Source: Spirochaetaceae bacterium
GTDB lineage: Bacteria > Spirochaetota > Spirochaetia > DSM-2461
Direction of reading: 5' to 3'
Assembly (NCBI GenBank): GCA_003246505.1
Contig: QKAI01000476.1
Span: 1-10,285, forward strand
Length of the DNA stretch: 10,285 bases
Shown piece after piece: positions 1 to 6,440 of this stretch. A program made the translations under genes and the position numbers. Every line of letters begins with the position of its first letter. Position 1 is the first letter of the stretch. The notes below the pieces were generated by a model. That model did not search any database, had not been told where the DNA came from, and saw only the letters and a program-made list of their open reading frames with translations.

Positions 1-1
1 G

Positions 2-3000
2 GCGGTGGGAATTTCGATTTTCTTTGAGCGGAAAACGGATATGGAACGGGAGCTGGGAAACATGACCCAAACCGTCATGGGGATTGTCAGAAGCAATATC
101 CAGCTCATCATAAGCAACCGCCTGGAACGGGAAGTCAATTCCGCCCTCTCCGTGGCGGATTACATCTACGGGGAAGAAAGAGCCCGGGGTGCGGGGGAAG
201 AAAAGATCAGGGAGGATATCGCTTCCTATTGCATCTCCCGCCGCGTGGGGAAGACCGGCTATATCTACGTCCTCGACACGCTGGGGGATATCATAGCCCA
301 TCCCTACGATGAACTGATAGGCGAATCGCTTATCGAGTATGACTTTATCCGTACCCAGGTTCGGGAGAAATCCGGTTATCTGGAGTATGACTGGAAGAAT
401 CCCGGGGAGGAGGAGCCCCGGGCCAAGGCCCTCTATATGGAGGAATTCGAACCCTTCGGCTGGATCGTATCCGCCTCCGCCTACAAGGAAGAGTTCGTCG
501 ATCTCATCCGTCTTGATGACATAAGCAAGAGCCTGGAGACCATTCCCGCCGGGGAGGAGGGGAATATCTCCATCATGGACCGGGAGGGAAACATCCTCGT
601 CCATCCCCAGTACGCGGGCGGGAACATCCATGACTTCTCCGAGGATGAAATGGACTGGGACTACTCCTTCCTGTACGAAATCCCCGAGAAACTCAACGGG
701 GAGATCCTCTACCGGTGGCCCGATCCGGAGACGGGACATATGGAAGGGAAGGCACTCCTTTACCGGTATCTCCCCGAAATGGACTGGATCGTTATAGCCT
801 CCGTCTCCATCAACAGGTATACGGGCTTTATCAAGCGCCTCTATCTTTTCATCCTGCTCTTCTTTGTCCTGGGGGGGCTGCTCTTCTATCTTCTGAGCAT
901 ACGGTTCTCCGCCCAGCTCATTCGCCCCCTGTTCCTGGTCACCGAATTCATAGAGGACCGCAAGGTAAGGGGGCTGTCGGAAAGGCTGGACGGGGAGGGG
1001 AAGGATGAATTTTCCGAGCTCAGCCGGGGCATAAACAACTTTCTCGACACCATAGAGGAGGAGAGGAACAACCGGCTCATCGCGGAGGAGGAGAACCGGA
1101 TCCTGGCCCAGTTCACCAACGGGAACCCCCTGCCGGTCATGAGAATAGACGGCAAGGGCAACATCCTCTATGTGAACAAGGCTTCCATAGAGCTGATGAA
1201 GTACTGGGACATAGCCTTCACCACCCGTCTCCCCGAGGATCTGGTGGGGATGATCCGGAAGTTCGGTTCCGATTTCGCCGATTTCGAGTACCGGAGGAAG
1301 AACCGGATCTACAGCATCATGCTCTCCTTCTTCGAAAATCAGGACTCCTACTATCTGCTTATCTCGGACATCACGGTCCGCAAGGAGGACGAGTATCTCC
1401 TCATCATGTCGGAGAGCGTTTTCTCCCATACCATGGAGGGCATCGTGGTCACCGATCCGGACGGCACCATCATCCGGGTCAATCCCGCCTTCAGCCAGAT
1501 AACGGGATACTCCCGGGAGGACGCGGTGGGGGCCAACCCGAGGATCCTCAAATCGGATCACCACCAGTCCGAATTCTACGCCGGACTCTGGAATCAGCTC
1601 CTCGAAACGGGGACCTGGACCGGCGAGATATGGAACCGGAGAAAGAACGGGGAGGCCTACCCGGAGTGGCTGACCATAAACAGCGTCTGCGACGAAAGGG
1701 GAAAACTGATCCATTACGTGGGCATCTTCAAGGATATCTCCGATATCAAGGAGAGCGAGGAGAAGCTCCGCTACCAGGTCTCCCATGACGCCCTGACCGG
1801 ACTGCCGAACCGCATCCTCTTCGAAGACCGACTCAACCGGGCCATCGCCCGGGCGGAAAGGGCCCGGAACAAGCTGGCCGTCCTCTTCCTGGACATGGAT
1901 AACTTCAAGCATGTGAACGACAGCCTGGGCCATCAGTCGGGGGACGATTTTCTCAAGATCATCGCTTCCCGCCTCGTCCAGTCCTGCCGTGACGAGGATA
2001 CAGTCGCCCGGCTGGGGGGGGATGAGTTCGTGATTCTGGTTCCGGAAATGACGGAGCAGAACAATATCATTGAGATCGCCAACAGGATTCAGAGGATCGT
2101 GGGGGCCCCCCTGCTCTTCAGCAATCACGAGCTTCACCCCACCGTCAGTATCGGGGTGACCATCTATCCGGAGGACGGGGACGATCCCCAGCTCCTCATG
2201 AAGAATGCCGACCTGGCCATGTACAAGGCCAAGGACCTGGGCAAGGGGACCTATTCCCTCTTCAACCGGGAGATGAACGATCAGGTGAGGAAGAGGATGG
2301 AACTGGAGAGTCAGCTCAAGCGCTCCCTCCAGAAGAACGAGATCTTCCTCGTCTACCAGCCCAAGGTTTCCGTGGCGGACGGGGAGATCGTCGGGGTGGA
2401 AGCCCTGGTCCGGTGGCAGAACGACAACCTGGGCCTGGTATCGCCGGGGGATTTCATACCCCTGGCCGAGGAAACCGGATTTATCCTCAAGCTGGGGGAC
2501 TGGGTCCTGGAGAGGGCCCTTACCGATCTGAACGGGCTCAGGAACATCAAGGGCCAGCCCCTGGAGATAGCGGTCAACCTCTCCTCCCGGCAGTTCCGGG
2601 ATAAGAAGCTCACCGGGCGTATCGACAGGATCCTCCGGCGCACCTCCTCCGATCCGTCCCAGGTGAATTTCGAGATCACCGAAAGCGCGGCCATGGACGA
2701 ATCGGAAACCTCCCTGGGGATTATGAACCACCTGAAGGGGCTGGGCGTCCGCATCTCCATTGACGATTTCGGTACGGGCTACTCCTCCTACAGCTATCTC
2801 AAGCAGTTCCAGGTCCACTGTCTCAAGGTGGATAAATCCTTCGTAGACGAGGTGCCCCAGGACAGCAAAACTTCGGCTATCATGAAAAACATCATCGATC
2901 TGGGGCATACTCTGAATATGGAGGTGGTGGCCGAAGGGGTGGAAGAGGCCGCCCAGCGTCAGTTCCTCGCCGAGGCGGGCTGCGATGTGATACAGGGGTA

Positions 3001-3055
3001 CTATTATTACAAGCCCCTGCGCCTGGAGGAGCTTAAGAAAGTCCTCTCCCAATAA
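2..3055 (+). CDS. Membrane sensor diguanylate cyclase/phosphodiesterase (Cache-Cache-HAMP-PAS-PAS-GGDEF-EAL), 5' partial
   Basis: Predicted inner-membrane enzyme that makes and/or breaks c-di-GMP in response to a periplasmic signal. The frame is open to the window edge and no first membrane helix is visible, so the N-terminus lies upstream. The GTG at 5 is not a credible start. Residues are counted from that GTG. Two related Cache modules lie at about 60-165 and 180-272, followed by a membrane helix at about 278-298, HAMP at about 300-352, a weak PAS at about 365-460 and a canonical PAS/PAC at about 468-585. GGDEF spans about 587-750, with intact GGDEF at 671-675 and an RxxD inhibitory site (R662, D665) five residues before it. 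EAL spans about 765-1012, with EAL at 799-801, N858, E890, D920/D921 in DDFGTG, K941, E977 and Q997, so the expected metal and catalytic residues are all present. Both activities are therefore plausible; which one dominates cannot be read from sequence. It converges on the next gene, 9 bp away, with no visible terminator. Confidence 0.95.
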   Translation, partial: AVGISIFFERKTDMERELGNMTQTVMGIVRSNIQLIISNRLEREVNSALSVADYIYGEERARGAGEEKIREDIASYCISRRVGKTGYIYVLDTLGDIIAHPYDELIGESLIEYDFIRTQVREKSGYLEYDWKNPGEEEPRAKALYMEEFEPFGWIVSASAYKEEFVDLIRLDDISKSLETIPAGEEGNISIMDREGNILVHPQYAGGNIHDFSEDEMDWDYSFLYEIPEKLNGEILYRWPDPETGHMEGKALLYRYLPEMDWIVIASVSINRYTGFIKRLYLFILLFFVLGGLLFYLLSIRFSAQLIRPLFLVTEFIEDRKVRGLSERLDGEGKDEFSELSRGINNFLDTIEEERNNRLIAEEENRILAQFTNGNPLPVMRIDGKGNILYVNKASIELMKYWDIAFTTRLPEDLVGMIRKFGSDFADFEYRRKNRIYSIMLSFFENQDSYYLLISDITVRKEDEYLLIMSESVFSHTMEGIVVTDPDGTIIRVNPAFSQITGYSREDAVGANPRILKSDHHQSEFYAGLWNQLLETGTWTGEIWNRRKNGEAYPEWLTINSVCDERGKLIHYVGIFKDISDIKESEEKLRYQVSHDALTGLPNRILFEDRLNRAIARAERARNKLAVLFLDMDNFKHVNDSLGHQSGDDFLKIIASRLVQSCRDEDTVARLGGDEFVILVPEMTEQNNIIEIANRIQRIVGAPLLFSNHELHPTVSIGVTIYPEDGDDPQLLMKNADLAMYKAKDLGKGTYSLFNREMNDQVRKRMELESQLKRSLQKNEIFLVYQPKVSVADGEIVGVEALVRWQNDNLGLVSPGDFIPLAEETGFILKLGDWVLERALTDLNGLRNIKGQPLEIAVNLSSRQFRDKKLTGRIDRILRRTSSDPSQVNFEITESAAMDESETSLGIMNHLKGLGVRISIDDFGTGYSSYSYLKQFQVHCLKVDKSFVDEVPQDSKTSAIMKNIIDLGHTLNMEVVAEGVEEAAQRQFLAEAGCDVIQGYYYYKPLRLEELKKVLSQ

Positions 3056-3064
3056 AACGGCCTT

Positions 3065-5305
3065 TCAGGTCAAACCCATCTTCTCAAGTTCCTCCCAGGT
3101 CCGGGGGGGCGAGTAGAGAAAACCCTGGACGTAGGATATGTCCAGGGCATGGATGAGGCGGAGATCCTCCCCGTCCTCCACCCCTTCCGCCACCAGGGTC
3201 ATATCCAGGGCGTCGCTCAGGGACACGAAGCTTCGGATGATTTCTGTCTGGCGCCGGTCATCCTTCATATTCCGCAGGAAAAATTTATCCAGCTTAAGCG
3301 TGTCGAAGGGGATGGACTGGAGCCGCCCCAGGGAGGATTCCCCGGTTCCGAAGTCGTCCATGACCAGGCGGTAGCCCGCCCGCACCAGCTTCTCCACGGC
3401 GCTCCAGAAGAAGCGGATCTGACCGGAGGCAGAGGTTTCGGTGATTTCCAGCTTAAGCCGTTCCCGGTCCACGGCGTACCGTGCCAGCAGGGCGTCCAGC
3501 TTCTCCACGAAATCGGATTCGATGAATTGGACCGGACTGACATTCACCGTGATGTAGGGGCCGCTTTTTTTCACCCGGTCCCGCAGGGTTTTCAAAACTT
3601 CCTCCAGAACGAACCAGCCCAGATCGATGATATGGCCGTTCTCCTCGGCCAGGGGGATGAATTCGTCGGGTCGGATAGGGCGTCCCCTTTTTCTGTTCTG
3701 CCACCGGGCCAGGGCTTCGTATCCCGCGGGGCGCCCCGTCCGGATATCCATGATGGGCTGGTAGTGGACGGAGAGCTCCCTCAGGAATTCGGGACTGTCC
3801 ATGTCCGCATCCAGTTCCAGCCTCTCCGTTCTGATGCGGTTGAGCTCCGAATCGTAGCGGACGATCCCGCCGATCCCGGAGGATTCGGCCCTCTCCCTGC
3901 CGGTGAGCGCCAGCTGGGAACGGCTGACGAGCTGCTCCATGGTTTCCCCCGCGGAAAAGGGGGTCAGGCCGATTCGGATGCGGAGGCGAACTTCCCGCCC
4001 GCTGAAGCGGACCGTATTCCGGAATATCCGGATAATACGGTCTGCCATTTCCCCGGAGGAATCCCGGCTTTCCTCAGGGCAGATCAGGTAGAAGGAGAAT
4101 CCCCTCCCCCGGTAGAGAGAGACTTCGGACCCGGTGCTCTCCCTCAATTTCTCCGTAAACCCTATGAGCAGATTATCGATGAAGTCCCTTTCCATAAGGG
4201 AGGAGAGCTCCCCGATATTCTCAAGGGAGAGCTGCATCAGCTGCCTATCATCCATCTCTCCCCGGGGGGGCGGGACATTTTCCACCAGGGCCCGGAAATT
4301 CTCCAGTTTGGTCAGAGGGTCATGGTAGGCGAGGAAGTGGAGCTGTTCCTCCGCTTTCCGGCGTCTCTCAATTTCATGGCGGAGTTCCCGGTTCTCCCGG
4401 CTGAGTAGAAGGTTTCTCCTGTAGGGGCTGCGCCCCGACGCCAGGACCAGGGAGAGGACCAGGGAGAACAGCCAGAGAACCGTCATGATCAGAAAAAGAA
4501 GCCGGGTCCGGTCCATTTCCCGGATCAGATCTTTCTCCCCTACCGCGGCGTAGAGGGAGAGGGGGAGTACCCGGCTCTCCCGATGGAACACCCGGATTCC
4601 CTTTCCTTCCGCGGGGGGGGCGTTCCTGTCGGAGCCGTAAAGAACGCGGCCCTCCCTGTCGGTCAGACAGATTTCGGTGAATCCCTCCGTATCCAGACTG
4701 TCCATGTAGTAGGCCAGCCTCAGAAGGATGATGTCGATGGTCACGACCCCCTGTAGCTCTCCCTCCCGATAGAAGGGGCGGCCGAAGGTGAGGTAGGTGT
4801 AATCCTTATCGTAGTAGGGGGGGGTAATGCCCAGGCTGTCCGGGGAGGTCCGGGAGAGGATTCCGTACCAGTCCTGGTTCAGATAGTCGTACTCGGGGGT
4901 GCTCCAGTCGTAGGTAAGTGAGTAAGTCCCCCCGGAGGGCCTGTCAAAGTGGATGTAGGGGCCGAACCAGCGCACCCCCTCCTGAAACCGGTCCGGTTCA
5001 TACCAGATCCCCAGGCCGTAAAGAAGCTCCGTGCGGGAGGAGGCGAATATTTTATTCAGAAAAATCTCGTGGGCGCTCCGGGTGTGGGGGAGTTCGTCGG
5101 AAAGGGAGGCCATGGTATCCAGGAGCTGTCGGAAGGAGGTGAACTGCAGTTCGGTCAGCTGCAGGATTTCGGAGAACCGGCCCTCCCGCTCCTTGATCAG
5201 TTCCCGCCTCTCCCTGTCTCCGGAAAGAAGGACCGTCAAAATGCCCACAGCCAGAAAGAGGAGGGGGAAAAGAGAGTAGAGCTGTCTTTTGATACTACCA
5301 TTCAT
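3065..5305 (-). CDS. Membrane sensor c-di-GMP phosphodiesterase (dCache, degenerate GGDEF, EAL)
   Basis: Predicted 746-residue inner-membrane enzyme that hydrolyses c-di-GMP to pGpG. An N-terminal anchor helix (about 9-28) and a second helix (about 268-291) enclose a periplasmic dCache_1-like sensor with a WY pair (146-147), Y164/Y165 and D191. A charged coiled coil (about 300-322) leads to a GGDEF fold that keeps the entry HDPLTKLEN-like segment near 328. Its signature is replaced by a GRGFSF stretch (400-405), and no RxxD site is seen, so cyclase activity is unlikely. The EAL domain (about 505-742) is complete: EAL 530-532, N588, E620, D650/D651, K671, E707 and Q727. One oddity is DFGTGESS in loop 6, with Glu656 where Tyr is usual. 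The start is firm: ATG at 5305 is preceded directly by an in-frame TAG and is needed for the anchor helix. Only a weak GGA ribosome-binding motif lies 8 nt upstream. The degenerate GGDEF may act as a GTP-binding regulatory domain, which is inference. Confidence 0.94.
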   Translation of the reverse strand: MNGSIKRQLYSLFPLLFLAVGILTVLLSGDRERRELIKEREGRFSEILQLTELQFTSFRQLLDTMASLSDELPHTRSAHEIFLNKIFASSRTELLYGLGIWYEPDRFQEGVRWFGPYIHFDRPSGGTYSLTYDWSTPEYDYLNQDWYGILSRTSPDSLGITPPYYDKDYTYLTFGRPFYREGELQGVVTIDIILLRLAYYMDSLDTEGFTEICLTDREGRVLYGSDRNAPPAEGKGIRVFHRESRVLPLSLYAAVGEKDLIREMDRTRLLFLIMTVLWLFSLVLSLVLASGRSPYRRNLLLSRENRELRHEIERRRKAEEQLHFLAYHDPLTKLENFRALVENVPPPRGEMDDRQLMQLSLENIGELSSLMERDFIDNLLIGFTEKLRESTGSEVSLYRGRGFSFYLICPEESRDSSGEMADRIIRIFRNTVRFSGREVRLRIRIGLTPFSAGETMEQLVSRSQLALTGRERAESSGIGGIVRYDSELNRIRTERLELDADMDSPEFLRELSVHYQPIMDIRTGRPAGYEALARWQNRKRGRPIRPDEFIPLAEENGHIIDLGWFVLEEVLKTLRDRVKKSGPYITVNVSPVQFIESDFVEKLDALLARYAVDRERLKLEITETSASGQIRFFWSAVEKLVRAGYRLVMDDFGTGESSLGRLQSIPFDTLKLDKFFLRNMKDDRRQTEIIRSFVSLSDALDMTLVAEGVEDGEDLRLIHALDISYVQGFLYSPPRTWEELEKMGLT

Positions 5306-5316
5306 CTAGCTATTCC

Positions 5317-5363
5317 ATTATAGAGTAAATCTGTCAGAAAAAGGTCACATTTTTTTTATTTTT
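5317..5363 (-). promoter_or_regulatory. Promoter of the minus-strand phosphodiesterase gene
   Basis: On the minus strand a perfect TATAAT occupies 5322 down to 5317, eleven bases before the ATG at 5305. No good -35 lies at 16-18 bp spacing. An A-rich run (A5-T-A8, 5363 down to 5350) sits where an UP element would be expected, about -40 to -55 from the inferred start site near 5310. Transcription starting there would leave a leader of only about five bases. The hexamer and A-tract are seen directly; promoter function is inferred. Confidence 0.5.
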
Positions 5364-5376
5364 CCCGGTCGGACGT

Positions 5377-5393
5377 CCGGAATCCGATTCCGG
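5377..5393. repeat. 17-bp inverted repeat, possible operator between divergent genes
   Basis: CCGGAATC (5377-5384), one central C, then GATTCCGG (5386-5393) form a perfect 8-bp inverted repeat around a single base. It overlaps two other symmetric elements: a 10-bp palindrome CGGACGTCCG at 5370-5379, and TTCCCGG (5362-5368) pairing with CCGGGAA (5390-5396). No T-run directly follows on either strand, so an intrinsic terminator is unlikely. Lying 54 bp from one start codon and 72 bp from the other, it is placed as an operator for one or both divergent genes would be. No regulator is known for it. Confidence 0.45.
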
Positions 5394-5431
5394 GAAGGCA
5401 CCGTTTTAATCTGGAGGGAAAGTATCGATTT

Positions 5432-5440
5432 TGATATACT
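5432..5440 (+). promoter_or_regulatory. Extended -10 promoter, apparently giving a leaderless transcript
   Basis: TGATATACT fits an extended -10 (TGn followed by TATACT, one mismatch to TATAAT). The hexamer ends at 5440 and the ATG begins at 5447, so a start site seven bases downstream would be the A of the start codon. No Shine-Dalgarno sequence lies within 5-12 bp of the ATG. The purine run GGAGGGAA at 5413-5420 is too far away. The -35 region (about 5412-5417) is poor, as is usual for TGn promoters. The motif is seen directly; its use is inferred. Confidence 0.5.
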
Positions 5441-5446
5441 GGTGCC

Positions 5447-6343
5447 ATGGAAAAGCTTATCCTCTTCTTCATAGACGGCATCGGACTGGCCCCCCCCTCT
5501 CCCCTGAATCCCGTATCCCGTCTTTTCACCGCGGAAACGGGGGGAGAGGGTCTTGTGCCCGTGGAAGGCCCCCGCTACCGGGACCGGTCCCTTCTGGTGC
5601 CCCTGGACGCCTGCCTGGGAGTGGAGGGCCTGCCCCAGTCCGCCACGGGGCAGACGTCCCTCTTTACCGGGGTAAACGCTCCCCGCTTCCTGGGCTACCA
5701 TCTCACCGCCTTCCCCAACGAGGAGCTGCTCCCCCTCTTTACGGAGCGGAGCATCATGAAGGTCCTGGCCGGGAAGGGGGTAAGGGTTACGGCGGTGAAC
5801 ATGTACACGCCGGGCTTCTTCCGGGAGCGGGTGGGGGCCCTCAAAAACCGCTTCCCCGCCTCCACCCTGACCATAAAAGCCTCCGGGACGCCCTTTCGCA
5901 TGGAGGGGGAGTACGGGGAGGGGAAGGCTGTCTTCGCGGACATAACCAACGAGCTCGTCCGCCGGCGGGGCCACGACATTGACCTCATCACGCCGGAAGA
6001 GGGAGCCCGGAGGACCCTGAACATTCTGGAGGAGGGGGACTTCCTTTTCTTCGAGTATTTCATGACCGACCACTTCGGTCACAAGCGGGACCGGGAGAGT
6101 ATGGACCGGTGCGTGGATAATCTGAACCGATACGTCACGGCCCTCACCGGGGGTATGGACCTGGAAAGGGAGGCCCTGCTTATCGTGAGCGACCACGGGA
6201 ACAGCGAGGATTTCTCCACCGGGGCCCATACGGTGAATCCGGTTCCCGGCCTTCTCATCGGCGGTTCGGAACCGCAGAGGGAGCGGTTCAGCCGCTGCCG
6301 GGACCTGACCGACGTGTATGCATTCATGGCGGAATATTTTTAG
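5447..6343 (+). CDS. Compact metalloenzyme of the alkaline phosphatase/phosphoglycerate mutase superfamily
   Basis: Cytoplasmic protein of 298 residues with no signal peptide, predicted to be a two-metal phosphoryl-transfer or phosphate-hydrolysing enzyme; its substrate is unknown. All landmark positions of cofactor-independent phosphoglycerate mutase can be matched: D10 in FFIDGIG (first metal site), a Thr/Ser-rich nucleophile segment SATGQTSLFTG (65-75, probably T67 or T70), D208 and H212 in TDHFGH, D249/H250 in SDHGNSED, and H261. At about 300 residues it is far shorter than true mutases of that family (about 510) because the large inserted domain is reduced to a small cap at about 75-180. 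Glycolytic mutase activity is therefore doubtful and a phosphatase or other phosphomutase role is more likely. ATG at 5447 is fixed by an in-frame TGA at 5432. The gene is monocistronic: the next gene has its own promoter. A C8 run (5490-5497) sits at codons 15-17. Confidence 0.88.
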   Translation: MEKLILFFIDGIGLAPPSPLNPVSRLFTAETGGEGLVPVEGPRYRDRSLLVPLDACLGVEGLPQSATGQTSLFTGVNAPRFLGYHLTAFPNEELLPLFTERSIMKVLAGKGVRVTAVNMYTPGFFRERVGALKNRFPASTLTIKASGTPFRMEGEYGEGKAVFADITNELVRRRGHDIDLITPEEGARRTLNILEEGDFLFFEYFMTDHFGHKRDRESMDRCVDNLNRYVTALTGGMDLEREALLIVSDHGNSEDFSTGAHTVNPVPGLLIGGSEPQRERFSRCRDLTDVYAFMAEYF

Positions 6344-6357
6344 GATTCCCTTTTTTT
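6331..6357 (+). terminator. Weak intrinsic terminator-like element at the end of the metalloenzyme gene
   Basis: GGAAT (6331-6335) and ATTCC (6345-6349) form a 5-bp stem with a 9-base loop that contains the TAG stop, followed after one C by a run of seven T (6351-6357). The stem is short and AT-poor only in part, so termination may be inefficient, but the stem plus T-run layout is right and the next gene has a separate promoter. Confidence 0.35.
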
Positions 6358-6395
6358 GTTAAAAACTACAAATATTATAACCAATCCTCTTGAAG

Positions 6396-6411
6396 CCACC
6401 ATATATAGTGT
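6396..6411 (+). promoter_or_regulatory. NrdR box overlapping the -10 of nrdAB
   Basis: CCACCATATATAGTGT matches 14 of 16 positions of the known NrdR box consensus (acaCwAtATaTwGtgt), including the full ATATATAG core. It overlaps TATAGT (6404-6409), a 5/6 match to TATAAT that would start transcription near 6416 and leave a leader of about 25 bases holding the ribosome binding site. NrdR is the ATP/dATP-sensing repressor of ribonucleotide reductase genes, so binding here would block the promoter when dATP is high. A weaker box-like stretch (9 of 16) begins exactly 31 bp upstream at 6365, the usual spacing for tandem NrdR sites. No clear -35 is visible. Confidence 0.75.
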
Positions 6412-6440
6412 GTTATGTATATTGGCAAGGGGTTATACCA

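Noticed and set aside
3056..3075. Terminator between the convergent c-di-GMP genes
   Set aside because: The best stem (CCT with AGG) is three base pairs and is followed by only four T on the minus strand.
3149..4408. Plus-strand open frame of about 420 codons opposite the phosphodiesterase gene
   Set aside because: The translated sequence has no domain features and mirrors the codons of the EAL gene; the real gene on the other strand has a full active site.
5332..5337. CTGACA on the minus strand as a -35 element
   Set aside because: It matches 5 of 6 bases, but only 9 bp separate it from TATAAT, too short for a normal sigma-70 promoter.
5345..6229. Minus-strand open frame opposite the metalloenzyme gene
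   Set aside because: It overlaps the inferred promoter region and its protein is Gly/Val/His/Pro shadow sequence, while the plus-strand frame carries all superfamily metal ligands.
6412..6427. A third NrdR-like stretch directly after the main box
   Set aside because: It shares the TATATTG core but matches only about 8 of 16 positions, and it abuts the main box with a 16-bp offset instead of the usual 31-32 bp.
6390..6440. Upstream TTG start for nrdA
   Set aside because: It would encode 17 extra residues translated through the NrdR box and inferred promoter. GTG at 6441 has a good ribosome binding site and aligns with the start of the ATP-cone.
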